Positions 1 to 7,832 of a DNA stretch of 64,000 nt are shown here, in pieces. The position numbers and the translations under genes are program-made. The DNA is from RUG14300 sp964391805 (GTDB taxonomy: Bacteria > Bacillota > Clostridia > Christensenellales > CAG-1252). Within the stretch, counting starts at the first letter, position 1. Each line of letters opens with the position of its first letter. The stretch covers positions 1 to 64,000 of the forward strand of contig CAYMNK010000001.1 in the NCBI GenBank assembly GCA_964391805.1, written 5' to 3'. The notes below the pieces were generated by a model. It was not told the DNA's origin, searched no databases, and was given only the letters and a program-made list of their open reading frames with translations.

Positions 1-38
1 CTGATAATTTTCTCGATGTTTTTCTCTAATTTTTCCAT
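1..38 (-). CDS. 5' end of a leftward gene, cut by the window edge
   Basis: A start codon at 38-36 on the minus strand opens a frame reading MEKLEKNIEKII before the window ends. A GAGGA ribosome binding site lies at 46-50, seven bases ahead. The twelve visible residues are charged and suggest a helical N-terminus, but they are too few to name a family. It lies downstream of tRNA-Ala and its terminator. Confidence 0.4.
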   Translation of the reverse strand, partial: MEKLEKNIEKII

Positions 39-165
39 ATTTTTATCCTCACTATGCTTTCTTAACAAATTTACCATTGTATCTTGGCTTTGTTTGCCAG
101 TCGTAAGAGATTATCTTTTCGTACTTTTTAGTTTTAACGATAATTCCTGCGACGACTTTTACGCA

Positions 166-199
166 AATAAAAAGGAACCATGGGTTCGACCGCGGTTCC
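166..199 (-). terminator. Rho-independent terminator after tRNA-Ala
   Basis: On the minus strand GGAACC (199-194) pairs with GGTTCC (179-174), with further pairing inside, and a T-rich run follows at 173-166. It sits a few bases past the CCA end of tRNA-Ala. Confidence 0.7.
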
Positions 200-202
200 A
201 AG

Positions 203-278
203 TGGTGGAGATAAGGGGGTTCGAACCCCTGACCTATACGTTGCGAACGTATCGCTCTACCAACTGAGCCATACCCCC
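203..278 (-). tRNA. tRNA-Ala (anticodon CGC)
   Basis: The minus strand folds as a 76-nt cloverleaf: acceptor GGGGGTA with TATCTCC, a GCTC/GAGC D-stem, anticodon stem ATACG/CGTAT around loop TTCGCAA, T-arm AGGGG-TTCGAAC-CCCCT, and an encoded CCA. The loop gives anticodon CGC, which reads GCG. The acceptor stem has the G3-U70 wobble pair that is the identity element for alanyl-tRNA synthetase, which supports alanine independently of the anticodon. Confidence 0.93.
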
Positions 279-295
279 GATTCGTTTGTATTTTC

Positions 296-324
296 ATTCT
301 AACACTTTATTATTTAAAAATCAA
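296..324 (-). promoter_or_regulatory. Sigma-A type promoter of tRNA-Ala
   Basis: On the minus strand, TTGATT (324-319) is separated by 17 bases from TAGAAT (301-296). The mature tRNA starts 18 bases further on at 278. Confidence 0.6.
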
Positions 325-342
325 GAATTTTATTTGATTTTT

Positions 343-1119
343 TTATACAGTTCCTTGTCGTTTAACGTTATTATTATACTTAACTTTTTCTATTAAAAAA
401 TCAATAAGATAGATTATGGATGAAATTGCAAATACACAGAACGGAGTGATAATCATTAATGACCATTTTGGAATTATTCCGTCTTCAACCAAGCCCAAGT
501 AGAGAGCATCTTTTTCTAAGAAAAACCAGTTATGTTCAAGAATCAAGTTTCCGAATTTTGCCCATAACGTAATACAACCGAGTAGTGCTGCTACTTTCCA
601 AATGTGTTTAAAGTTAAGTTTAACTATTCCAAGTGTTATGCTTAAAAGCCCCCAAGTCATTTCTACTCCATGGAAAAACATTGTTTGAATTGCTTGATAA
701 CACCATGGTTCGCCGCTACCTATATTAGCAGGATATACTAAATACATTAGCGGTCCAACGATTGCTAAAACTGCAATTGGTTCTCTGAATTTTTTACAGA
801 GATTGTTGAATTGAGCAAAAGCTGAAAGTGGGCAAAGTATCGTACATAAATGGAAAGGAAGTTTGTCGATATTCATTCCGTCGTAAACAAAATCGTGAAC
901 AAAAAAATCGGAAATATAACTTATAACCAAGGCGTAAGATAAAACGCGAAGTACTTTTTCTTTATTGTCGTCACTCTTTTTGTTGAATAACAAATATACT
1001 GTAATAATACTTCCAAAAATTAAGAATAAATATACTATGTGTGAAATTGAAAAGGGAGTAATAGATATTCCAGTGTTAAAGTGTGATTTTTCAAATAGTT
1101 TAAAGAACAGTTCTCTCAT
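343..1119 (-). CDS. YwaF/TMEM164-like integral membrane protein
   Basis: This 258-residue protein is almost entirely membrane: hydrophobic segments near residues 25-45, 60-75, 85-105, 112-130, 150-165, 175-195 and 218-240. The segment LPFHLCTILCPLSAF near residue 87 and an FHG motif near residue 150 match the YwaF family (TIGR02206), related to eukaryotic TMEM164, where the conserved His/Cys region is thought to be functional. Length is close to the family's usual 230-250. In animals TMEM164 is an acyltransferase; no activity is established for the bacterial members, so function here is open. It stands alone, with AT-rich spacer upstream. Confidence 0.7.
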   Translation of the reverse strand: MRELFFKLFEKSHFNTGISITPFSISHIVYLFLIFGSIITVYLLFNKKSDDNKEKVLRVLSYALVISYISDFFVHDFVYDGMNIDKLPFHLCTILCPLSAFAQFNNLCKKFREPIAVLAIVGPLMYLVYPANIGSGEPWCYQAIQTMFFHGVEMTWGLLSITLGIVKLNFKHIWKVAALLGCITLWAKFGNLILEHNWFFLEKDALYLGLVEDGIIPKWSLMIITPFCVFAISSIIYLIDFLIEKVKYNNNVKRQGTV

Positions 1120-1451
1120 ATTATTTCCTCGGTTTTATATGAATTTTTAGATCGATTCGTATTGAATTTGTTATGGTTAGTATATCACGTTTATCTTCGC
1201 TTAGCAATATATAATCAATTAATTATTAATTAATAATAATCAATTAAAAATAACCAATGATTAATATTATTCATATATTTTGCGATATTGACAAGTTTGT
1301 TAGTATATGATATTATTAAAATGATTTGATTTTGATTTGATATTAGATTTATTTGTTAACTTAAAGAGAAATTATTCTATGTCGGATTGAAATATATAAT
1401 TTAAAGGCAAGTACGAGATTGTTATTCTTAATATTCGATAGAGAGGTCCTT
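1120..1451. other. AT-rich intergenic region between divergent genes
   Basis: This is a 332-bp spacer between the leftward membrane protein and the rightward NUDIX fusion gene. It has a very AT-rich core of TTAATTA-like inverted repeats (about 1205-1265) and the promoter at 1288-1316, which would give a leader of about 130 nt. I found no riboswitch or strong hairpin in the leader and no credible small gene. Confidence 0.6.
1288..1316 (+). promoter_or_regulatory. Strong sigma-A promoter for the NUDIX fusion gene
   Basis: TTGACA (1288-1293), 17-bp spacer, TATTAT (1311-1316), with TGA immediately before the -10 (extended -10). Confidence 0.65.
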
Positions 1452-2270
1452 ATGGTTGGTGGCTATAAAGTAATTACATTATGCGGAAGTACAAAGTTTA
1501 AAGATGAGTTCATTCAAGAACAAAAAAGACTATCCTTAGAAGGTAATATCGTTATTTCTGTTGGCTTGTTTGGACATTCGGGAGATAATGAGGTATATTC
1601 AGACGGTGTAAAAGAAATGCTTGACGATATGCATAAACGTAAAATAGACATGGCTGATGAAATCTTTGTAATAAACAAGAACGGGTATATTGGTTCGAGT
1701 ACACGTTCTGAAATAGAGTATGCTATTAAAATGAATAAAAAAGTCAAGTATTTAGAGCAACCGATAGAAAATGAAATTTGGGATGCGTATTTAAAAGACG
1801 GTACACTTGCAAATCGTGATTTAGTGAGAGGGGAGTCTATTCCCGATGGTTTATATCATCTTGTAAGTGACGTATTGGTTAGACATGTAGACGGTGATTA
1901 TCTACTAATGAGAAGGGATATGCGAAAGGCCACTTACGCCGGATACTACGAAGCCACAGCCGGCGGTTCGGCATTAAAGGGAGAAGATAGCCTATCGTGT
2001 GCTAAAAGAGAACTTTTCGAAGAAACGGGAATTTCTGCTGAAAGCTTTGATGAAATTGGCAGATATGTCTCGACCGAAACAATATTCTATAGTTATTTAT
2101 GTGTTACAAATTGTGATAAGCAGTCTATTAAATTACAAGAAGGTGAAACAATTTCATTCAAATGGCTTTCGGAAAAGGACTTTGCTGTGTTCATCAACTC
2201 CAATGAAATGATTGACACACAAAGAAAACGCTATCACGATTATTTCGTCAAGATGGGCTATATTCAGTAA
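1452..2270 (+). CDS. Nucleoside deoxyribosyltransferase-like domain fused to a NUDIX hydrolase
   Basis: The protein is 272 residues. Residues 5-105 resemble the DUF4406/nucleoside 2-deoxyribosyltransferase-like fold: an N-terminal strand ending CGSTKF, then DMADEIFVIN, then STRSEIEYA, whose glutamate sits where the family's catalytic glutamate lies. Residues 125-270 are a NUDIX domain with a complete box, G-x5-E-x7-REL-x-EE-x-G-I, around residues 172-194, so it should bind Mg2+ and cleave a nucleoside diphosphate-linked substrate. The pairing suggests removal or salvage of modified nucleotides, an inference. The chosen ATG has AGAGAGG five bases upstream; an in-frame TTG at 1419 has no ribosome binding site. 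It has its own promoter at 1288-1316. Confidence 0.8.
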   Translation: MVGGYKVITLCGSTKFKDEFIQEQKRLSLEGNIVISVGLFGHSGDNEVYSDGVKEMLDDMHKRKIDMADEIFVINKNGYIGSSTRSEIEYAIKMNKKVKYLEQPIENEIWDAYLKDGTLANRDLVRGESIPDGLYHLVSDVLVRHVDGDYLLMRRDMRKATYAGYYEATAGGSALKGEDSLSCAKRELFEETGISAESFDEIGRYVSTETIFYSYLCVTNCDKQSIKLQEGETISFKWLSEKDFAVFINSNEMIDTQRKRYHDYFVKMGYIQ

Positions 2271-2400
2271 ATAGATTGAAATCGATATATCTTTATGTTT
2301 TCTATTTTGAAATTTTGATTACGCCTAATAATCAAGATGATAGACATGACAAACTGCTGTAATATACTTTATATTAGAGTGCGTTTAAGGAGATTGTTTT

Positions 2401-3291
2401 ATGCACGATATTTGGAATCCATGGCACGGATGCGTTAAGTGTTCCGAAGGCTGTTTAAACTGTTATATGTATTACTTGGATCGAATACATAATAACTCCG
2501 ATAGTTCCGTTGTATATAGAACTAACTCTTTCGATTATCCGTTATCTAAACTTCGTGACGGCTCATACAAAATAAAGAGTGGCGAGCAGATTAGAGTATG
2601 TATGACTTCCGATTTTTTTATCGCTCAAGCGGATATTTGGCGAAGTGAAGCGTGGGAGATTATTAGGGAAAGAAGTGATGTCTCATTCTTTTTATTAACC
2701 AAGCGTCCCGAACGAGTTTTAAAGTGTTTACCTGATGATTGGGGCGATGGATGGGATAACGTATTCTTTAATGTGACTTGCGAAAATCAGCTTAGAGCGG
2801 ATGAACGTATACCTTTATTGCTCGATCTACCATTTAAGCACAAGGGAATTATGTGTGCACCCTTTATAGGTGAAATTACTATTAGTAAATATCTTGATTT
2901 CGGCAAAATCGAACAGGTAATTTGCGGTGGTGAGAATTATGACGGTGCGAGACCCTGTCGATTTGAATGGGTACAGCGTCTAAGAAACGAGTGTGTAGAA
3001 AACAATGTTACATTTTGTTTTATAGAAACCGGAACTGTATTCGTTAAAGACGGAGTAAGTTATCGTTTACCGGATAAAAGGGTTCAAGCTCGAATGGCAC
3101 ATACATCGGGGATGAACTACAATGGCAAACCAATTAATTGGATTTTTAAAGATAGAATGGGAATACCGATACCCGATTATGAATTGTATAAACCGCATTT
3201 TTCCGAGGTGTGCCAAACATGTGGGTCGAAACTAATATGTAACGGATGTTCTAACTGCGGTAAGTGCAAAGATGCACCGAATATTGAATAG
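2401..3291 (+). CDS. DUF5131 (phage Gp37/Gp68) family protein with C-terminal zinc ribbon
   Basis: The 296-residue protein opens with WNPWHGCVKCSEGCLNCYM, the cysteine-rich signature of the DUF5131/Gp37Gp68 family, related to radical-SAM enzymes. VCMTSDFF, FLLTKRPERV and NVTCEN further on are also typical of it. The last 35 residues add four CxxC-like pairs (CQTCGSKLICNGCSNCGKC), probably a zinc ribbon. An AAGGAG site lies eight bases before the ATG. The biochemical role of the family is not settled; members are common in phages and accessory regions. The next gene, a GNAT acetyltransferase, follows after 12 bp and is probably co-transcribed. Confidence 0.78.
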   Translation: MHDIWNPWHGCVKCSEGCLNCYMYYLDRIHNNSDSSVVYRTNSFDYPLSKLRDGSYKIKSGEQIRVCMTSDFFIAQADIWRSEAWEIIRERSDVSFFLLTKRPERVLKCLPDDWGDGWDNVFFNVTCENQLRADERIPLLLDLPFKHKGIMCAPFIGEITISKYLDFGKIEQVICGGENYDGARPCRFEWVQRLRNECVENNVTFCFIETGTVFVKDGVSYRLPDKRVQARMAHTSGMNYNGKPINWIFKDRMGIPIPDYELYKPHFSEVCQTCGSKLICNGCSNCGKCKDAPNIE

Positions 3292-3303
3292 GTTGGATTG
3301 ATT

Positions 3304-3774
3304 ATGAAAGAGATTAGAATAGCAAGTATAAACGATATTGATAACATACACAAACTATTAAGTCAGGTCGGTGGACTACATCATAACGGACGCCCCGATT
3401 TATTTAAAGGTAACGCTACAAAGTATTCTAATGACGAACTACTTTCTATCATTTTAGATGATACAACTCCAATATTTGTTTGTGCGGAAAACGATACATT
3501 GTTGGGATATGCCTTTTGTATTCATCGTCAATATATAGACAATAACATATTGACCGACAACAAAACTTTGTATATTGATGACCTTTGTGTTGACGAAACA
3601 GCAAGGGGTAATGGCGTCGGAACGGCACTATATAATTATGTATTGGATTATGCTAAAAAACAGGGGTGTTATAATGTTACACTGAATGTATGGGCGTTTA
3701 ACAAACAAGCAGTTGCTTTTTATCAAAAGATCGGTATGTCTATTCAAAAGATTGGAATGGAAAAAATATTGTAA
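3304..3774 (+). CDS. GNAT family N-acetyltransferase
   Basis: At 156 residues this is a single GNAT domain. LYIDDLCVDETARGNGVG (near residue 83) contains the motif A acetyl-CoA pyrophosphate loop (R-G-N-G-V-G), and the C-terminal NVTLNVWAFNKQAVAFYQKIGM is the usual motif B with the tyrosine that often acts as acid. The substrate cannot be read from sequence. ATG 3304 has GGTTGGA six bases upstream; a TTG two codons earlier is less likely. It follows the DUF5131 gene closely. Confidence 0.88.
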   Translation: MKEIRIASINDIDNIHKLLSQVGGLHHNGRPDLFKGNATKYSNDELLSIILDDTTPIFVCAENDTLLGYAFCIHRQYIDNNILTDNKTLYIDDLCVDETARGNGVGTALYNYVLDYAKKQGCYNVTLNVWAFNKQAVAFYQKIGMSIQKIGMEKIL

Positions 3775-3849
3775 TTGTTTAGTGAAAAAGATGTTAACAT
3801 TGACCAACGGTTGGTTTATATTAATTGATGTAGAAGGAGGATGATAATT

Positions 3850-4431
3850 ATGAAGCAAGTTATTAGACATGGAGTATTTGAGACGAATAGTTCGTCGACG
3901 CATTCAGTTTCCATTTGTAGGAAAAAGGCAGCCGAAGAATGGAGAGATGAAACTCAAATTCCTGACGATCAAAAGGAGATTCGTACTGCATATGATAAGA
4001 TGCTTTTTGTATGGAATATAGTATGCTTGTATTATCACAGCGATTATGATTGTATACCTAATCGACGCAGTATGAAGCATATTAAACCGGAAGTAAAAGC
4101 AATATTGAACGAATATCGTAGAGTCTTTTTCGAAGAGTTGTCTTTAGTTCAGAAGTTCGATATAGAAGAAGCAAACGAATTAATGGATGATTGTATGATT
4201 TATGCAAATGAACACCCGTTGTGTTGTAGGTATTGTGAACAGAATACTTTGATATGGTGTAACTGTAAAATTACATTGAAGAAAATGGTTAGGTTTTTAC
4301 ATACAAAGAAAACATTAAACACCGAGGAGGGAAAGAGGCGTTTAGCGAGAAAACTATTTTCTGAAAATATTTATTTTATAATAAAAGAGGTAAATTTTCA
4401 TCGTTATATTGAAAAACCTAAAATATATTGA
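3850..4431 (+). CDS. FETNSSS-motif protein, first of two tandem paralogues
   Basis: This 193-residue protein begins MKQVIRHGVFETNSSSTHSV, an N-terminal signature I recall from uncharacterised proteins of Firmicutes and their phages; no function is known to me. The middle is helical and charged (EYRRVFFEEL), and a cysteine-rich stretch near residues 120-140 (PLCCRYCEQNTLIWCNC) could bind metal. A second copy follows at 4533, matching at the N-terminus, at the RRxFFEEL helix and at the cysteines. The start was placed by the paralogue: GGAGG at 3836-3840 is nine bases ahead, while an earlier ATG at 3841 abuts the ribosome binding site. Confidence 0.72.
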   Translation: MKQVIRHGVFETNSSSTHSVSICRKKAAEEWRDETQIPDDQKEIRTAYDKMLFVWNIVCLYYHSDYDCIPNRRSMKHIKPEVKAILNEYRRVFFEELSLVQKFDIEEANELMDDCMIYANEHPLCCRYCEQNTLIWCNCKITLKKMVRFLHTKKTLNTEEGKRRLARKLFSENIYFIIKEVNFHRYIEKPKIY

Positions 4432-4532
4432 TGAAAAGCTATCTTAGAGAGATTATGTCGAAAGATAGATTGCATTGTTGCAAACAGTTAGAAAATATAT
4501 TATAATAATGTATATTGATTAAGGAGTAAGAT

Positions 4533-5117
4533 ATGAAGCAAGTTAAAAGATACGGCGTTTTTGAAACAAATAGTTCATCATCGCATGCAGTTTCGCTTTG
4601 TCGCAAAAAAAACGATGAGGAATGGCGTACCGAAGATGAGATTCCCGAAGAAGAAAAAGAGATTAGGTCAGCATATGAAAAAATGCTTTTCGTGTGGAAT
4701 TTTATATGTAGAGAACTGAATACCGATGAATTATATGATTGGGAAAACAAAGAATCCTTTGTCGTGCGTCCAAAGGTAAAAGCGGAATTAGATGCATATC
4801 GAAGAATATTTTTTGAAGAGTTGCCATTGGTTCAAAGTTTTGACCCCGTAGAGGCTGATGAAGAAATGGATTATTGCATTATGCATGCTCACGCAGATCC
4901 ACTTTGTTGTAGATTCTTTAATGAAGACGTTTTAGCGGATTGTACATGTAATATTACACTAAATACAATTGCTAAATTTTTAGGCGTAACTTCTTCGCTT
5001 AATTGCGATGAAGGTAAAAGAGAATTTGTTCAAAAACTTTTTTCAGATGACTTTTATTTTAGAACAGAAGAAGGGTGGTTTGGCGGTTGTTGGATGATTT
5101 ATAATAAAATATTCTAA
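4533..5117 (+). CDS. FETNSSS-motif protein, second tandem paralogue
   Basis: The 194-residue product starts MKQVKRYGVFETNSSSSHAV and aligns along its length with the previous gene: EEWRxxxxIP, KMLFVWNxxC, the EYRR/AYRRIFFEEL helix and PLCCRFFNEDVLADCTC. The spacing of cysteines is kept, which argues that they matter. The two copies have diverged strongly outside these blocks, so the duplication is not recent. A 101-bp spacer separates them, and AAGGAG precedes the ATG. Function unknown. Confidence 0.72.
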   Translation: MKQVKRYGVFETNSSSSHAVSLCRKKNDEEWRTEDEIPEEEKEIRSAYEKMLFVWNFICRELNTDELYDWENKESFVVRPKVKAELDAYRRIFFEELPLVQSFDPVEADEEMDYCIMHAHADPLCCRFFNEDVLADCTCNITLNTIAKFLGVTSSLNCDEGKREFVQKLFSDDFYFRTEEGWFGGCWMIYNKIF

Positions 5118-5141
5118 TAAAAATTTATATTGCGATAGGTT

Positions 5142-5177
5142 AGCGATCTTGATTTTTTTCAGGACCGCTTTCTTTAT
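5142..5177 (+). terminator. Probable terminator after the FETNSSS pair
   Basis: AGCGATCTTGA (5142-5152) pairs with TCAGGACCGCT (5159-5169) with one mismatch and one wobble, followed by a T-rich run. Confidence 0.5.
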
Positions 5178-5285
5178 TTGTGATGATAAGTTCTATATTT
5201 GTCCATATAAACATATTCTTTTCTTAGAAATATGCGATAATTCGACTTTATCGGCTAATATTCATTATTTTCGGAGATATATAAT

Positions 5286-6032
5286 ATGTTTGCAGTAGTT
5301 AAGAAAAGGCATTTGATTACATTTTTTGTTTTGGTACTTGTCATCGTCTTGACATTCACCACAGTAGCCGTTATTACCGTATCGGCTGAAAAAAAGATGA
5401 TTCCGATATACTGTACCGACGACGAAAGTCGGGTATCGATATCCTTTGATGCCGCATGGGGGTCGGATAAAACCAAGAGGATTGTCGACATATGCTGTGA
5501 ATACGGTATTAGAGCCACATTCTTTTTAACGGGTTTTTGGATTGATGCTAATCAAGAGGCATTACAATATATCTATGAAAAGGGTTTCGAAATCGGTAAT
5601 CATAGTGACAACCATTATAATATGTCAGGCTTGTCTCACGAGAAGCAAAAACAAGAAATTGTAACGGTAAATGAAAGAATCAAGGCGATTACGGGAAGTT
5701 ATCCGATACTATTTAGAGCGCCCTTCGGTGACTATAATAATAATCTTCTCAAAATGATAGAGGATTTGGATATGTATTGTATTCAATGGGATGTCGATTC
5801 TTTAGATTGGAAAGGATTGAGTGCCGAAGAGTTGACAAAAAGGGTAATTTCTAAGGTGAAAAACGGTTCAATTGTGTTGTTCCACAATAACAGTGATCAC
5901 ATTATTGAGGCATTACCGAGTATCATCGAGGGAATAATTGCTAAAGGGTATTCCTTAGTAAGTATCGGTGACTTGATTCATAAGGATAACTACACTATAG
6001 ACAGTAACGGTAAACAATACAAGAACGGATAG
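5286..6032 (+). CDS. pdaB: Polysaccharide deacetylase, PdaB-like
   Basis: This 248-residue exported protein has one N-terminal hydrophobic segment (residues 9-34). It carries the NodB-type metal-dependent deacetylase motifs in order: SFDAAWG (catalytic base Asp), HSDNH (metal ligands), RAPFGDYN, DVDSLDWK and VLFHN. Length and motif spelling fit the PdaB/YbaN group of sporulation-associated deacetylases, which act on the spore wall or cortex; this fits the spore-former context, but paralogues acting on other glycans exist. CGGAG lies nine bases before the ATG. The next gene starts 21 bp downstream, so they may share a transcript. Confidence 0.82.
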   Translation: MFAVVKKRHLITFFVLVLVIVLTFTTVAVITVSAEKKMIPIYCTDDESRVSISFDAAWGSDKTKRIVDICCEYGIRATFFLTGFWIDANQEALQYIYEKGFEIGNHSDNHYNMSGLSHEKQKQEIVTVNERIKAITGSYPILFRAPFGDYNNNLLKMIEDLDMYCIQWDVDSLDWKGLSAEELTKRVISKVKNGSIVLFHNNSDHIIEALPSIIEGIIAKGYSLVSIGDLIHKDNYTIDSNGKQYKNG

Positions 6033-6053
6033 AAATATAAAAGGAGAAAAATA

Positions 6054-6707
6054 ATGAATTACGAAGAAATCACCAATAATAAGGTAACATTGACGGGAGT
6101 CATTACTAATGAGCCTACATTTAGTCATGAGGTTTATGGCGAAGGCTTCTACGAGTTTATTTTAAGCGTACCGAGATTATCCGAACAGCATGACTTACTA
6201 CCTATAACGATATCCGAACGATTATTGAATGACGTCAATATGAGTTTAGGGTGTTCGGTAACCATAGTAGGACAGTTTCGCTCTTACAACAAACTCGAGG
6301 ATAATAGAAGCAAACTTATGCTGACTGTGTTTGCGAGAAGTATAGGACCTGCTCGTGACGACATTAATCCCAATACTGTCGAGCTTAACGGATACATTTG
6401 TAAACCGCCTATGTATAGAATCACACCTTTTAAACGCGAAATATCGGATGTACTTATTGCTGTAAATAGGGCATATAGTAAATCGGATTATATACCTTGT
6501 ATCGCGTGGGGACGAAATGCACGTTATGTCAATACATTGTCGGTGGGCGATAGATTACAAATAATAGGTCGAATACAAAGTAGAGAATACCAAAAAGCAT
6601 GCGAAGGTGATATAATAGAAACAAGAACGGCGTATGAGGTATCAATAGCGGGGATGAAAAGTGCACCCGGGAATGATGAAACAATTCCTTTGAAGAAAAT
6701 AATATAG
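6054..6707 (+). CDS. Single-stranded DNA-binding protein with two OB folds
   Basis: The 217-residue protein repeats an SSB-type N-x-V-x-L-x-G start twice: NKVTLTGVI at about residue 8 and NTVELNGYI at about residue 107. Each is followed by a beta-rich stretch ending in GQFRSY and GRIQSREY, as in OB folds. Two-OB SSB-like proteins are known in Clostridia alongside the normal one-domain SSB. The C-terminus (DETIPLKKII) lacks the acidic tip DDDIPF of canonical SSB, so it may not recruit repair partners the usual way. AAAGGAG precedes the start and a strong terminator follows. Confidence 0.75.
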   Translation: MNYEEITNNKVTLTGVITNEPTFSHEVYGEGFYEFILSVPRLSEQHDLLPITISERLLNDVNMSLGCSVTIVGQFRSYNKLEDNRSKLMLTVFARSIGPARDDINPNTVELNGYICKPPMYRITPFKREISDVLIAVNRAYSKSDYIPCIAWGRNARYVNTLSVGDRLQIIGRIQSREYQKACEGDIIETRTAYEVSIAGMKSAPGNDETIPLKKII

Positions 6708-6714
6708 ATTTTTT

Positions 6715-6746
6715 GCGGTAAAATTGATTTTTTACCGCTTTTTTTA
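6715..6746 (+). terminator. Rho-independent terminator after the SSB-like gene
   Basis: GCGGTAAAA at 6715-6723 and its complement ending 6738 form a perfect hairpin, followed by eight T residues. Confidence 0.85.
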
Positions 6747-6757
6747 TAAATGATTCT

Positions 6758-6786
6758 TTACAATCCTTTTTAATGTGTGTTATAAT
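6758..6786 (+). promoter_or_regulatory. Promoter for the sepF-lspA-rluA run
   Basis: TTACAA (6758-6763), 17-bp spacer, TATAAT (6781-6786), directly after the terminator and about 80 bp before sepF. Confidence 0.6.
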
Positions 6787-6864
6787 AAACAAAGATTTAA
6801 TCGGGAATTTGGTTTTACCGACGAATCGAATTGTTACAATCATTGATAGGAGTGTACAAATATT

Positions 6865-7188
6865 ATGGTAGAAAGTAAAAACGGTATCGATCCATTGCAA
6901 GAAATGTTTAATGCGAGTATGGGCATGCAATCTTCCCCCAATACGTCTAACGGAAGTTTTGTTGTTTCTTATCCCAAGTCACTTGAGGATATCCAAGGTC
7001 TTATCGTGGGGTTAAAAAATAACAATTCAGCTCTTGTTAATTTTTGTAACGCTCCTAAGTCATTAATGCAAAGAATGATCGATTTTTTATCGGGCGCATG
7101 TTATGCATTGGATGCATCGATTTCCAAAATTATGGACGGTCAATATTTAATTACCGTATCCGGTGTATCTATCAAAGTAAATAAATAA
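6865..7188 (+). CDS. sepF: Cell division protein SepF
   Basis: The 107-residue protein has the SepF (DUF552) core from residue 32 on: VVSYPKSLEDIQGLIVGLKN, then ALVNFCNAP and QRMIDFLSGACYALDASISK. SepF bundles FtsZ filaments and tethers them to the membrane through an N-terminal amphipathic helix. Here the N-terminal 30 residues are short and polar (KNGIDPLQEMFNASMG), so the usual membrane anchor and linker are reduced. It lies far from the dcw cluster, next to lspA, whereas Firmicutes often place sepF near ylmG and divIVA. Confidence 0.87.
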   Translation: MVESKNGIDPLQEMFNASMGMQSSPNTSNGSFVVSYPKSLEDIQGLIVGLKNNNSALVNFCNAPKSLMQRMIDFLSGACYALDASISKIMDGQYLITVSGVSIKVNK

Positions 7189-7198
7189 GGTCTAAAAC

Positions 7199-7822
7199 AT
7201 GGGTTTTATTATTTTTGAAGTAATATTCTTTGCGGTCTTATTGGTGGCAGACCTATTGAGTAAGCGCTTTGTATTCTTGTTTTATCCTAAGGGTTCTACA
7301 AAAGTAGTTATTGAAGGTGTTTTAACATTCTACACGACAGAGAATGACGGAGCAAGCTTAGGCATTTTCTCAGGTAAGACAGGGATATTGATTGGTATAA
7401 CTATTGCATCGATGGTCATTTTATTAGGAGTTATCGTATTACTTCATATTAAAAAGTTGCATAGTCAGCCTACGGGTAGATTCTTACTTTGTTCATTGCT
7501 AATGATATTATCGGGTGGTATTGCCAATCTCTATGATAGGATTCTTTTCGGCTATGTTAGAGATTTTATTCAATACACATTTTTAGAAACAATATTCGGT
7601 TCCAGCTTCTTTACTTGTAATGTAGCCGATATTTGGGTTTGTGTTGGTGTTGTGCTTATTATTATATATATTCTGTTTATGTATAAGGAGAAAAAGCCCG
7701 AAACAATAGTTGAACCTGAACGTTTTAACGAATCCGACGAAGAAAATATTAAAAAGGCACTTGAAATGCTTGATGAGAATAATCTTGAAGAGAATAATGA
7801 GGATATAGATAAAACAGAGTAG
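7199..7822 (+). CDS. lspA: Lipoprotein signal peptidase II
   Basis: LspA removes signal peptides from prolipoproteins in the membrane. The 207-residue protein has four hydrophobic segments and the family signatures NDGASLGIF (near residue 41), GGIANLYDRI (near residue 103) and FFTCNVADIW (near residue 138); the aspartates in YDR and NVAD are the catalytic pair. The usual asparagine before the second Asp motif is kept. A tail of about 40 acidic residues after the last membrane segment is longer than normal (150-170 residues). A substrate, the lipobox protein at 26494, lies in this window. Confidence 0.9.
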   Translation: MGFIIFEVIFFAVLLVADLLSKRFVFLFYPKGSTKVVIEGVLTFYTTENDGASLGIFSGKTGILIGITIASMVILLGVIVLLHIKKLHSQPTGRFLLCSLLMILSGGIANLYDRILFGYVRDFIQYTFLETIFGSSFFTCNVADIWVCVGVVLIIIYILFMYKEKKPETIVEPERFNESDEENIKKALEMLDENNLEENNEDIDKTE

Positions 7823-7832
7823 GTGATTGATT

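Noticed and set aside
52..297. Minus-strand frame across tRNA-Ala
   Set aside because: It runs through the tRNA and its terminator, which explain the sequence fully.
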